This document shows positions 40,782 through 48,888 of a stretch of 64,000 nucleotides of DNA, one piece after another (positions within the stretch are counted from its first letter, which is position 1; each line of letters starts with the position of its first letter). Below the pieces are notes generated by a model, which saw only the letters and a program-made list of their open reading frames with translations, had not been told where the DNA came from and ran no database searches. The position numbers and the translations under genes are program-made. The stretch is from Edaphosphingomonas laterariae (lineage in GTDB: Bacteria > Pseudomonadota > Alphaproteobacteria > Sphingomonadales > Sphingomonadaceae): assembly GCF_900188165.1 (NCBI RefSeq), contig NZ_FZOS01000018.1:1-64000 (forward strand), read 5' to 3'.

Positions 40782-42086
40782 GTGATCGTGGTTGAGGAGC
40801 CGGTCGTCGGCGATGTGCCCCGCCGGCGGCGGCTGGCCGGCCAGCTTTATGTGCAGGTGCTTGTCGCCATCGCGGCGGGCATCCTGATCGGCCATTTCTG
40901 GCCCGATGTCGGCGCCGCGCTGAAGCCGCTGGGCGATGCCTTCATCAAGCTGGTGAAGATGATCATCGCGCCGGTGATCTTCCTCACCATCGTCACCGGC
41001 ATCGCGGGCATGAAGGAACTGGGCGTGGTCGGCCGCGTCGCGTTGAAGGCCTTCGCTTATTTCCTCACCTTCTCCACGCTCGCCCTGATCGTCGGGCTGA
41101 TCATCGCCAATGTCGTCCAGCCCGGCGCGGGGATGAATATCGATCCCGCCACGCTGGAAGGCGGCAAGGTCGCCGAATATGCGCAGAAGGCGCATGAACA
41201 GTCGCTCACCGGCTTCCTCCTCCACATCATCCCCGATACCTTTCTCGGCGCGCTGGCCGGCGGCGAAATCCTGCAGGTGCTGTTCGTCGCCATCCTGTTC
41301 GGCATCTCGCTCACCATGCTGGGCGGTCGCGCGCAGCCCGTGGTCGATCTGCTCGAAACCGTGGCGCATGCGGTGTTCCGGCTGGTCGGCATCCTGATGC
41401 GCGCGGCGCCGATCGGCGCGTTCGGGGCGATGGCCTTCACCATCGGCAAATATGGCTTGGCCAGCCTCGCCAATCTGATCCTGCTGGTCGCGACCTTCTA
41501 CCTCACCTCGATCCTGTTCGTGCTCGTCGTGCTGGGGGCGGTGGCCTGGTATAACGGTTTCTCGATCCTGCGGCTGATCGCCTATCTCAAGGCGGAACTG
41601 CTGCTCGTGCTCGGCACGTCCTCGTCCGAAAGCGCGCTGCCCGCGCTGATCCAGAAGATGGAAGTGGCGGGCTGCCCCAAGGCGGTGGTCGGGCTGGTCG
41701 TGCCCACCGGCTATTCGTTCAACCTCGATGGCACCAATATCTACATGACGCTCGCGGCCCTGTTCATCGCGCAGGCGACGGGCATCCAACTGTCGCTGCA
41801 GGAACAGCTGTTGCTGCTGGCGGTGGCGATGCTGTCGTCCAAGGGCGCGGCCGGCGTCACCGGATCGGGCTTCATCACGCTGGCGGCCACGCTGTCGGTC
41901 GTCCCCTCGGTGCCGGTGGCGGGCATGGCGCTGATCCTCGGCGTCGATCGGTTCATGAGCGAATGCCGCAGCCTCACCAACTTCATCGGCAATGCGGTGG
42001 CGACGATCGTCGTCTCGCGCTGGGAAGGGGGGTTGGACAAGGCGGCGCTCGATGCCGCGCTCGATGGCCGCCCGCGCGAGGATTGA
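40782..42086 (+). CDS. Dicarboxylate/amino acid:cation symporter, DctA/GltP type
   Basis: 434 residues with a GTG start after [29 protein letters not shown], then [20 protein letters not shown], are the first helices; the signature [10 protein letters not shown] near residue 280 and [19 protein letters not shown] near 305 form the substrate and cation site. [14 protein letters not shown] lies in hairpin 2. It imports C4-dicarboxylates or acidic amino acids with protons or sodium. It precedes nothing on the same strand; a LysR gene follows a divergent membrane gene. Confidence 0.93.
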   Translation: MIVVEEPVVGDVPRRRRLAGQLYVQVLVAIAAGILIGHFWPDVGAALKPLGDAFIKLVKMIIAPVIFLTIVTGIAGMKELGVVGRVALKAFAYFLTFSTLALIVGLIIANVVQPGAGMNIDPATLEGGKVAEYAQKAHEQSLTGFLLHIIPDTFLGALAGGEILQVLFVAILFGISLTMLGGRAQPVVDLLETVAHAVFRLVGILMRAAPIGAFGAMAFTIGKYGLASLANLILLVATFYLTSILFVLVVLGAVAWYNGFSILRLIAYLKAELLLVLGTSSSESALPALIQKMEVAGCPKAVVGLVVPTGYSFNLDGTNIYMTLAALFIAQATGIQLSLQEQLLLLAVAMLSSKGAAGVTGSGFITLAATLSVVPSVPVAGMALILGVDRFMSECRSLTNFIGNAVATIVVSRWEGGLDKAALDAALDGRPRED

Positions 42087-42089
42087 TCC

Positions 42090-42917
42090 TCAGCCCTTCT
42101 TCCACGGCCGCACCCCCACCGCGATGATCGCGGTGAAGATCAGGGCGGCGACCGCGGTCGCCAGGCCGATGCCGCGTAGCAGGATCGGCAGGGCGCCGGT
42201 CATGCCCGCCCCCAGCATCGCCCCGCCGGTCAGGCCGGCGGCAAGCGCGGCGGCGGCCACCGCCAGTCCGCCGCCGATCACGCGCCAGGGATGGCGATAG
42301 GCCAGCGCGTCGCGCGGTGGCGGGATCAGTTGCTGATAGTGGTGCAGCACGCGCTCACCCAGCGATCGCGCATCGGCCGGCACCGGCACGCGCAGGCACA
42401 TGCGCCGGCTGCCATAACGGCCGGCATAAAGGATGCGGAACTCCAGGCATTCGGGTGCGCCGATCGGTGCCAGCCAGCTTGCGCCGAGCAGTTCGGGCAG
42501 GCCGCGCGGGCGCAGCACATGATAGGAACCGTCGGCGATCAGCTGGCGCCGGCCAACGATCACGTCGACCATGCTGCCCGATCGCCGGCGGCGGACGGCC
42601 ATATCGTTGACGGCATCAGCATCCTCCTGCGTGCGCAGTCGGTCGAACATGCGGAAGCGGTTCCAGTCGTCCGCCGTTACCTGCCAGCGGGCAAGCTCGC
42701 CATGGCCCGCGCGCAGCCGCGCCGCGCCGATCGCCACCAGCCCGGCGCGGACCGCGAAGATAGGCGGCAGCAGGATCAGCATGAGCCCGATCGCGCCGGC
42801 GAAGGTGGTGGTGGCCGAAGGCGGGCTTTCATGCGGATCCCAGAACAGCCAGATCAGCGCGACGCCGGTCAGGAAAAGCCCCGTCCACAATAAAGTCTTC
42901 AACATCGGTCGGCGCAT
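42090..42917 (-). CDS. Multi-pass membrane protein of unknown function
   Basis: 275 residues from the ATG at 42917. Two helices at the N-terminus (LKTLLWTGLFLTGVALIWLFW, AGAIGLMLILLPPIFAVRAGL) and two at the C-terminus (AVAAAALAAGLTGGAMLGAG, GIGLATAVAALIFTAIIAVG) flank a soluble part with Arg-rich and Gly-rich turns (DMAVRRRRSGSMVDVIVGRR). The layout resembles DUF3592-type proteins, but this is not certain. It is convergent with the symporter and ends 3 bases from it. Confidence 0.7.
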   Translation of the reverse strand: MRRPMLKTLLWTGLFLTGVALIWLFWDPHESPPSATTTFAGAIGLMLILLPPIFAVRAGLVAIGAARLRAGHGELARWQVTADDWNRFRMFDRLRTQEDADAVNDMAVRRRRSGSMVDVIVGRRQLIADGSYHVLRPRGLPELLGASWLAPIGAPECLEFRILYAGRYGSRRMCLRVPVPADARSLGERVLHHYQQLIPPPRDALAYRHPWRVIGGGLAVAAAALAAGLTGGAMLGAGMTGALPILLRGIGLATAVAALIFTAIIAVGVRPWKKG

Positions 42918-43186
42918 GATGCTGTCTCCCCCTCGGGCAGCGGCATATCGGTGCGGGTGGCGATGATAATCGGGCCCGCGTGGTCCGTCGATCCGGTCCC
43001 GGAACGGGATAAGGAGGCCGCCGCCCGTCGCGACTATTGTTTCCGCGCTCGCAGCGACGGCCCCCGCGCGCGACCCTTCCCCCCCGGGTGTTCGCTGCGA
43101 CTTGGCGCACTTATTGCGATATTCGGCCCGATTGAATAATTCCAATTTTTCGGCTCAAATATAACTCCAAGTTATAGGAAGTTCCG

Positions 43187-44086
43187 ATGCTCGAAGCCCG
43201 CGATCTGCTCAATATTGCCCGCGTGGCGCAATATGGCAGCATCCAGCGCGCGGCGATCAGCCTGGGGCTCACCCAGCCGGCCTTGTCCAAGGCGATCGCG
43301 CGGCTGGAGGATGAACTGCAGCTCACATTGTTCGATCGCCATGGCCGGGGCGCCACGCTCACCGAGGCGGGGCGGCTCGCCCTCGAACGCGGCAAGCCGA
43401 TCCTGCTCGCGCTGGCCGATCTCGGCGATACGCTCGGCCAGATGCGCGGGCTGGAATATGGCAGCATCACCATCGGCATCGGCCCGCTTGTGCGCGAAGC
43501 CTATCTCGGCACCGTGCTGCGCGATTTCGTCAGCCGCTTCCCCCATATCCGCGTGGCGATCCGCGTCGGGGCGCCATCGTCGCTGGTGCGGCTGGTGCAG
43601 GGCGGGGAGGTGGATTTCGCGGTCGTCGCCTGGTCGCCGGCGGACGACGATCCCGATCTCGACGTCAGCATCTTGGGGGAGGAGGAGATCGCCGTCGCCA
43701 TGCGCCCCGGCCATCCGCTCGCCACCCGAGCGGAGGTGGCCGCGCAGGACATTTCGGCCTTTCCGCTGATCGCGCCGTTCACCCCGTCGCAGATCGCGGC
43801 GCCCTTCATCGCGGCGTTGCGCAAGCGCGGCACGACGCCGTTCAAGCTGGCCGTGGTGTGCGATGATTTCCGCGCCGCTCTGCCGCTCGTCACGACCAGC
43901 GATCATATCTTCCTGGCGACGCGCAGCAGCCTCGCCACGCATGTCGGTTTCGCCGATTTCGTGGTGAAGCCGCTGCAGGGTCTGGGGCTCAGCCTCAACC
44001 CCTGCCTGGTCCGCCGCCGGACCAAATCGCTGTCACTGGCGGCGGATCATTTCGCCACGCTGCTGCGGCAATGCTGCGCGGCCTGA
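43187..44086 (+). CDS. LysR-type transcriptional regulator
   Basis: 299 residues. The N-terminal winged helix reads LLNIARVAQYGSIQRAAISLGLTQPALSKAIARLEDELQ, as in the family. A periplasmic-binding-type effector domain follows from about 90 (GSITIGIGPLVREAYLGTVLRDF). It probably controls the convergent CitE-like gene or the nearby symporter; the effector is not evident. The promoter gap of 270 bases to the membrane gene contains an AT-rich stretch (AATTCCAATTTTTCGG). Confidence 0.92.
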   Translation: MLEARDLLNIARVAQYGSIQRAAISLGLTQPALSKAIARLEDELQLTLFDRHGRGATLTEAGRLALERGKPILLALADLGDTLGQMRGLEYGSITIGIGPLVREAYLGTVLRDFVSRFPHIRVAIRVGAPSSLVRLVQGGEVDFAVVAWSPADDDPDLDVSILGEEEIAVAMRPGHPLATRAEVAAQDISAFPLIAPFTPSQIAAPFIAALRKRGTTPFKLAVVCDDFRAALPLVTTSDHIFLATRSSLATHVGFADFVVKPLQGLGLSLNPCLVRRRTKSLSLAADHFATLLRQCCAA

Positions 44087-44102
44087 ACGCTTTCGAAGCC
44101 GC

Positions 44103-44951
44103 TCAGCCCTCGGCCCAGGCCGCCACCGCCAGATCGCGTTCGGCCTGTGCCAGATGCAGCCGTTCCACCATCTTGCCGTCGACGCGGATCGCCCCTTTTT
44201 GCGCATTGTCCGGCTCGGCGAAGGCGGCGACGATCGCGCGCGCCCATGCGATCGCGGCGGCATCGGGGGTGAAGGCGGCATTGCACGGGCCGATCTGCCT
44301 GGGGTGGATCAGCGTCTTGCCGTCAAAGCCGAATTCCAGCCCCTGCGCGCATTGTTCGGCAAGGCCTGCTTCGTCGTCCAGCCCGTTGAACACGCCATCC
44401 AGCGGCACCAGCCCATGCGCGCGTGCCGCCGCCACCGCCATGGCCAGCATTCCCTGGAACGGCGCGCGCAGCGTGCCCGGCCGCGCCCCCATTTCCTTGG
44501 CAAGATCGTTGGTGCCCAGCACGAAGGCGCCGCCGCGGGCCTTGGCCAGTGCCGCGCCGATCTCGTCCAGCCGGAACACCGATCGCGTCGTTTCGATCAT
44601 CACCCACAGCGGCACCGCGCCGGTCGCGTTGGCATAGGTGGCGACATCGGCGCCATCATTCACCTTGGGCACCAATATGGCATCGGGCCGCGCGGCGGCG
44701 GCGGCGGCCAGATCGTCGGCGCCCCATGGCGTGTCGAGCCCGTTGGTGCGGATCACCAGCTCGCGCCGGCCGAACCCGCCCGCCGCCACCGCCGCCACGG
44801 CGGCCGCGCGCGCCTCCGCCTTCATCTCGGGCGCCACCGCATCCTCAAGGTCCAGGATCACCACGTCGCAATCCAGCGTCCGCGCCTTGTCGATCGCCTT
44901 GGCGTTGGAAGCGGGCATGTAAAGCGCGCTGCGGCGCGGGCGAATGGTCAT
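44103..44951 (-). CDS. CoA ester lyase, HpcH/HpaI–CitE family
   Basis: 282 residues. RRSALYMPASNAKAIDKA, VILDLEDAVAPEMKAEARAA, ILVPKVNDGADVATYA, LWVMIETTRSVFRL and LEFGFDGKTLIHPRQIG are the blocks of citrate-lyase beta-subunit/malyl-CoA lyase-like enzymes; Glu and Asp of DLEDA and VMIET bind magnesium. Such enzymes cleave (3S)-malyl-, citramalyl- or related CoA esters. The start is 35 bases from the repeat array. The LysR gene converges on it. Confidence 0.92.
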   Translation of the reverse strand: MTIRPRRSALYMPASNAKAIDKARTLDCDVVILDLEDAVAPEMKAEARAAAVAAVAAGGFGRRELVIRTNGLDTPWGADDLAAAAAARPDAILVPKVNDGADVATYANATGAVPLWVMIETTRSVFRLDEIGAALAKARGGAFVLGTNDLAKEMGARPGTLRAPFQGMLAMAVAAARAHGLVPLDGVFNGLDDEAGLAEQCAQGLEFGFDGKTLIHPRQIGPCNAAFTPDAAAIAWARAIVAAFAEPDNAQKGAIRVDGKMVERLHLAQAERDLAVAAWAEG

Positions 44952-44983
44952 CGGGCGGTCCTCCTTGAAGGGGCCGTCCTAAA

Positions 44984-45190
44984 GCGGTTTCGAAGCAGAT
45001 GGAAACATCTGCTGGCTCGGAAACCGCGACACGCCATCCAAGCGGTTTCGAAGCAGATGGAAACATCTGCTGGCTCGGAAACCGCGTCACGCGTTCCACC
45101 TGGTTTCGAAGCAGATGGAAACATCTGCTGGCTCGGAAACCGCGTCACGCCATCCACCTGGTTTCGAAACACATGGAAACATCCACTGAC
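44984..45190. repeat. Tandem array of 58-base nested-hairpin units
   Basis: Units begin with GGTTTCGAAGC at 44986, 45044 and 45102 and with GGTTTCGAAAC at 45160: a strict 58-base period, three full copies and a degenerate half copy. Each full unit has an inner stem GCAGATG-GAAA-CATCTGC and, in the first two, an outer stem GCGGTTTC/GAAACCGC. Between copies only a few bases differ, mainly in the linker (CACGCCATCC versus CACGCGTTCC). It lies between glsB-like and CitE-like genes, both on the minus strand. There are no spacers as in CRISPR. Confidence 0.93.
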
Positions 45191-45226
45191 GCGGCGGGGC
45201 CGTCGCGCAGCCCCGCCGGGCCGCGA

Positions 45227-45502
45227 TCAGCGCACGCTGCCGCGGCGGATCAGGTTCAGGATGCCCAGCAGCACCACCGCGCCGCCAAAGGCGACAAGCA
45301 GCGTCATCGGGTTGAACGGCGCATCGCGCAGATTGTGCGTGCCCCCGGTCAGGAAACTGAACAGCCACCCGCCGAACATCGATCCGATGCACCCCACAAC
45401 CACGTTCAGGAACACGCCCTGATGGGCATCGGTGTTCATCACCTTGCTGGCCAGCCAGCCGATGATCCCGCCCATGATGAGCGCAAGAAGGAAGTTAATC
45501 AT
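45227..45502 (-). CDS. GlsB/YeaQ/YmgE family stress-response membrane protein
   Basis: 91 residues from the ATG at 45502. Three membrane helices (INFLLALIMGGIIGWLAS, GVFLNVVVGCIGSMFGGWLFS, TLLVAFGGAVVLLGILNLI) and the motif GxxIGWLASKVM are typical of the transglycosylase-associated/GlsB family, linked to envelope and general stress. Its transcript would run directly into the hairpin array, which may act as a 3' stabiliser or terminator. Confidence 0.9.
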   Translation of the reverse strand: MINFLLALIMGGIIGWLASKVMNTDAHQGVFLNVVVGCIGSMFGGWLFSFLTGGTHNLRDAPFNPMTLLVAFGGAVVLLGILNLIRRGSVR

Positions 45503-45726
45503 CCGCGATCCTCCCCAAAAACGGCGCCGATATCGCTGCCGCAACCGCGATCATAAGCGAAGATCGCCGCTTTTACAGCGATCTGATCGCCTTGCCGCTG
45601 CGCCGCATCGGGACAGGCGCTCGAATCCCGACCGTTGATTTCGTTGTTCGCGCAAACATTGATTGAATTCATCCAAGTCCATGGAATAAAGCGATCAAAT
45701 TGATTCGTGTTCGGGGGAGCGCGTAA

Positions 45727-46479
45727 ATGAAAAATTGGGGGGCGGCAGTATTTCTGCCGGCGGCTGCGTTTGCTTTGTTGGTGTCGGCGCCGGCCGCAGC
45801 GCAGGAAAAGACTGGAAACAAGGCTGGGTTTTCGATTGCACCGGGCACGGCACGGATTGTGCTGATGCGGCCATCGGTGAAGGTGGGCGAACAATCGACC
45901 GGCGGCATGTTTGAACCCAATGCCGACTGGACGGCGCAGGCCCGCGAAAATCTGGGCAAGGCCATCGCGGCGACGCAGGGGCGGCTCGGCAATATCGTTG
46001 TCGATTATGAGGAGCCGAACGGCGCGGATACGGCGGCCGTCGCCGAATATCGCAACCTGTTTTCCACGGTCGCCAATTCGGTCATCACCTATCAGTTCTT
46101 TCCGGGCAACCGGCTGCCGACCAAGAAGCGCGATGACGCGTTCGAATGGACGCTCGGCCCGGACATCGCCGCGCTGCCGGGCATGGCCGGCAATGATTAT
46201 GCGCTCTTCATCACGACCGAGGATCATTATGGCTCGGCCGGGCGCAAGGCGGCGCAGATCTTCGCTGCGTTCGCCGGCGTCAGCGTGCCGACGGGCGTGC
46301 ACAAGGGCTATGCCGGCCTGGTCGATCTCAAGACGGGCGAGCTTGTCTGGCTCAACGCCGATCTGAAGATGGGTGGTGACGTGCGGACCGCGGAAGGCGC
46401 GCAGAAGCGGGTCGAGCAGCTGTTCGAAGGCTTTCCTGGGCGGACGGGGATACCGCAGACGGTAACCGCCGGGAATTGA
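45727..46479 (+). CDS. Hypothetical exported protein
   Basis: 250 residues. AAVFLPAAAFALLVSAPAAAQEK is a signal peptide with a clean cut after AAA-Q. The body has two notable blocks, GTARIVLMRPSVKVGEQSTGG and KGYAGLVDLKTGELVWLNADLKMGG, the latter with the look of a beta-propeller or lipocalin strand pair, as seen in sphingomonad M48-linked proteins. The function is unknown. It overlaps the start of the M48 protease by four bases (TTGA) and is followed by another exported protein. Confidence 0.75.
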   Translation: MKNWGAAVFLPAAAFALLVSAPAAAQEKTGNKAGFSIAPGTARIVLMRPSVKVGEQSTGGMFEPNADWTAQARENLGKAIAATQGRLGNIVVDYEEPNGADTAAVAEYRNLFSTVANSVITYQFFPGNRLPTKKRDDAFEWTLGPDIAALPGMAGNDYALFITTEDHYGSAGRKAAQIFAAFAGVSVPTGVHKGYAGLVDLKTGELVWLNADLKMGGDVRTAEGAQKRVEQLFEGFPGRTGIPQTVTAGN

Positions 46480-47666
46480 TCGTGGCAATGCGCGGAACGC
46501 TTGCGGCGCGGGCGGCGATCGCTGCTGTGGCGGCCTTGTTGCCGGCTGCGATCGCCGGTGCGGAGGTGCGGGCCCCCGCGCCGCTGCCGCCTTATGCCCA
46601 GGCCTATGAGCCGACGACGGTCGACGAGCGCGGCTTGTGGATGGAGGTCGACGAAGTCGAACGGAAGCTCCGGGATTCGCGCTTCGTCATCAAGGACCAG
46701 AAGCTCGTCGATTATGTCCAGGGCGTGCTGTGTCGCACGGTCGGCGATGATCGGTGCCGCGCCGTCCGTATCTATGTCGTGCGCGATACCGCCTTCAACG
46801 CCAGCATGGCCCCCAATGGCATGATGGTCGTCCATTCCGGCCTGCTGCTGCGCGTGAAGGACGAAGCCGAACTCGGCTCGGTGCTCGGGCACGAATTCGG
46901 CCATTTCGAACTTCGACACAGCCTGAACGGCTTCAAGCAGCGCCGCACGGCATCGGACGTGATGACGTGGCTGGCGATCCTGGCGCCCAATACCGGCGGC
47001 GCCCTCGCCACGGGCATTGCCGGTTCGGCCTTCGCCTTCAGTCGCGGGCAGGAACAGGACGCCGATATGCTCGGCCTCAGCTATCTGGCGGCATCGCCTT
47101 ATCCGTCCGCTTCCGCCGCCAATGTCTGGGAACGGCTGATGGCGGAACAGGATGCGACGGCGGCCGGCCGCAAACGCAAGGCCCAGCATCGTTACAGCGC
47201 AGGGTTCTTCGCCAGCCATCCGACCGAACTGACACGCGCGACCTATCTGCGTGAAGCGGCGGCCAGGGCGCCTGATCCGGGCGATGCGGCGCAGGCCGCC
47301 TATCGCGCCACCATGGCGGCATTCCTGCCGGATTTCCTGGACGATCAGATCAAGCTCAACGATTTCGGCGGCACCGAATATCTGCTGAACCAGCTTGCGG
47401 GCGATCAGTGGACGCCGCAGCTGCTCTATGCGCGGGGCGAATTGTATCGCCAGCGGGGCAATCCGCGCGATCTCGTCAGCGCCGCGCAATTCTATCAGGA
47501 AGCGATTGCCAAGGGCTATGCCGGGGCGGAAGCGCAGCGGGGCCTGGGCCTTTCGCTGATGCGCAGCCAGCAGGTCGAACAGGGGCGCGCCGCGCTCCAG
47601 GAATATCTGAAGCTCAAGCCGGATGCGGCCGATGCGTCGCTCATCTCGACGCTTGTTGCCAATTAA
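46476..47666 (+). CDS. M48 family zinc metalloprotease with TPR-like end
   Basis: 396 residues from the TTG at 46476 (overlapping TTGA). Signal: ARAAIAAVAALLPAAIAGAE. VLGHEFGHFELRH near residue 138 is the HExxH zinc motif of M48, and QEQDADMLGLSYL the third-ligand region (ExxxD). From about residue 300 two Sel1/TPR-like helix pairs follow (LYARGELYRQRGN, AIAKGYAGAEAQRGLG). It is a periplasmic protease, similar in layout to BepA/YfgC, which handle outer membrane proteins. Substrate inferred only. Confidence 0.88.
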   Translation: MIVAMRGTLAARAAIAAVAALLPAAIAGAEVRAPAPLPPYAQAYEPTTVDERGLWMEVDEVERKLRDSRFVIKDQKLVDYVQGVLCRTVGDDRCRAVRIYVVRDTAFNASMAPNGMMVVHSGLLLRVKDEAELGSVLGHEFGHFELRHSLNGFKQRRTASDVMTWLAILAPNTGGALATGIAGSAFAFSRGQEQDADMLGLSYLAASPYPSASAANVWERLMAEQDATAAGRKRKAQHRYSAGFFASHPTELTRATYLREAAARAPDPGDAAQAAYRATMAAFLPDFLDDQIKLNDFGGTEYLLNQLAGDQWTPQLLYARGELYRQRGNPRDLVSAAQFYQEAIAKGYAGAEAQRGLGLSLMRSQQVEQGRAALQEYLKLKPDAADASLISTLVAN

Positions 47667-47676
47667 GGGGGATGTG

Positions 47677-48270
47677 ATGGCGGGGAAGATCGCAGGCGCG
47701 CTGATCGCGGGGATGCTGGTTGCGGCGGCACCGGCCATGGCCGGCAATTCGCTGGTCGCGCCGGGATCGAAGGTGCAGGTCGCCAAGTCGGGCATGTCGA
47801 TCCGAAGCGACGGCGAATGGAACAAGCTCGGCCGTCGCCTCGGGCCCAATACCGAAACCTGGACGATCGACGGTGACGAGCTGAACGACGTCACCTTCTA
47901 TGGCGGCATCGCCGATGGCCTGCCCATCTTCCGCGAAGTCGACAAGAAGAACCGGCCGCTGCCGCGCGTGTCGTCGACGATGCTGGTGACCGACATTCCG
48001 ACGCTGTTCGAAACCAGCTATCGCATCGCTTATGATACGCCGCTGATGAAGATCGACACGGTTGAACCGACCAGCTTCGCCGGGGGCAAGGGCGTGCGCT
48101 TCACCTACAGCTTCACGCGCCCGAACGAAGAACTGCACCGCAAGGGCGAGGCGCGCGCCGCCGTCGTCGGCGGCAAGCTCTTCCTCATCACCTATGAGGC
48201 GCCGACGCTGCATTATTTCGACAAGACCTTGCCGGCTTTCCGCCAGCTCGCGGACAGCGCGGCCTTCTGA
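47677..48270 (+). CDS. Hypothetical exported protein with M48 neighbour
   Basis: 197 residues from the ATG at 47677. The signal peptide is KIAGALIAGMLVAAAPAMAGN. The body carries WTIDGDELNDVTFYGG, KNRPLPRVSSTMLVTDIPTLFETSY and RAAVVGGKLFLITYEAP; no known domain was recognised. It starts 10 bases after the protease stop and is probably expressed with the two genes upstream as a periplasmic or outer-membrane set. Confidence 0.72.
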   Translation: MAGKIAGALIAGMLVAAAPAMAGNSLVAPGSKVQVAKSGMSIRSDGEWNKLGRRLGPNTETWTIDGDELNDVTFYGGIADGLPIFREVDKKNRPLPRVSSTMLVTDIPTLFETSYRIAYDTPLMKIDTVEPTSFAGGKGVRFTYSFTRPNEELHRKGEARAAVVGGKLFLITYEAPTLHYFDKTLPAFRQLADSAAF

Positions 48271-48750
48271 TCACATCCGGCCCAGCGCGGCGTTGCGCCG
48301 CGCCAGGCTTGCCGCCGGCCACATCGTCTGCGGGTCATAATAAGCGTCGACCGCCGTCACGCCTTCGGGCAGGCGCAGCCACGGCAGTTTCGACCGGGTG
48401 TAGATGTGGATGTCGGGCGTCAGCGCGCCCGGATCGTCCAGCGTGCCGATGCGGACGAAGCGGATCGCCTCCCGCCCGCCATAGGTGCTCCATAGCGCGA
48501 CGCGGCAATCTGGGCAGCGCGTGATCTGCTGGCCGCGGCCGCTGTCGGTGGGCGTCGGCACGGTTTCGGGGCTGCCCTGCCGCACCTCCACCCGGTCGGC
48601 CTCGATCAGCGCGTTGAGCACGAAGGCGCTGCCGGTTTCGGTCTGGCATTTGGTGCAGTGGCAGCAGTGGACGAACATCGGCGCGCCGTGCAGCCGGTAA
48701 CGCACCGCGCCGCAGGTGCAGCCGCCGTCCATCTCTGCATCTTCCGCCAT
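48271..48750 (-). CDS. GFA family zinc-binding protein (second copy)
   Basis: 159 residues from the ATG at 48750. [30 protein letters not shown] and [14 protein letters not shown] supply the zinc cysteines in the order expected for the GFA/CENP-V fold. A longer C-terminal part ([19 protein letters not shown]) is usual for the subgroup. It may act on glutathione adducts; unproven. It ends against the exported protein and is divergent from uvrA. Confidence 0.9.
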   Translation of the reverse strand: MAEDAEMDGGCTCGAVRYRLHGAPMFVHCCHCTKCQTETGSAFVLNALIEADRVEVRQGSPETVPTPTDSGRGQQITRCPDCRVALWSTYGGREAIRFVRIGTLDDPGALTPDIHIYTRSKLPWLRLPEGVTAVDAYYDPQTMWPAASLARRNAALGRM

Positions 48751-48863
48751 GCCGGCCTCCCGTCTTGTGCTGGTGGGCCATTGTCTGCCGTTGTCGCGCC
48801 GCACGGGTTGCGCGACTCATCCGCGCCGCCCATCTCCCGCCACGATAGCGCCTTGCCGCGTGT

Positions 48864-48878
48864 GAACAAATATGGAAC
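48864..48878 (+). promoter_or_regulatory. SOS (LexA) box of uvrA
   Basis: GAAC-AAATATG-GAAC is a perfect GAAC-N7-GAAC direct repeat, the LexA operator of alphaproteobacteria (GTTC-N7-GTTC on the other strand). It ends 10 bases before the uvrA ATG, so LexA bound here would block transcription or sit within the leader. Confidence 0.9.
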
Positions 48879-48888
48879 ATTCGCTCTC

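Noticed and set aside
44984-45190. Possible CRISPR array
   Set aside because: The repeat is the whole 58-base unit with no variable spacer; linker differences are only a few bases and no cas gene is near.
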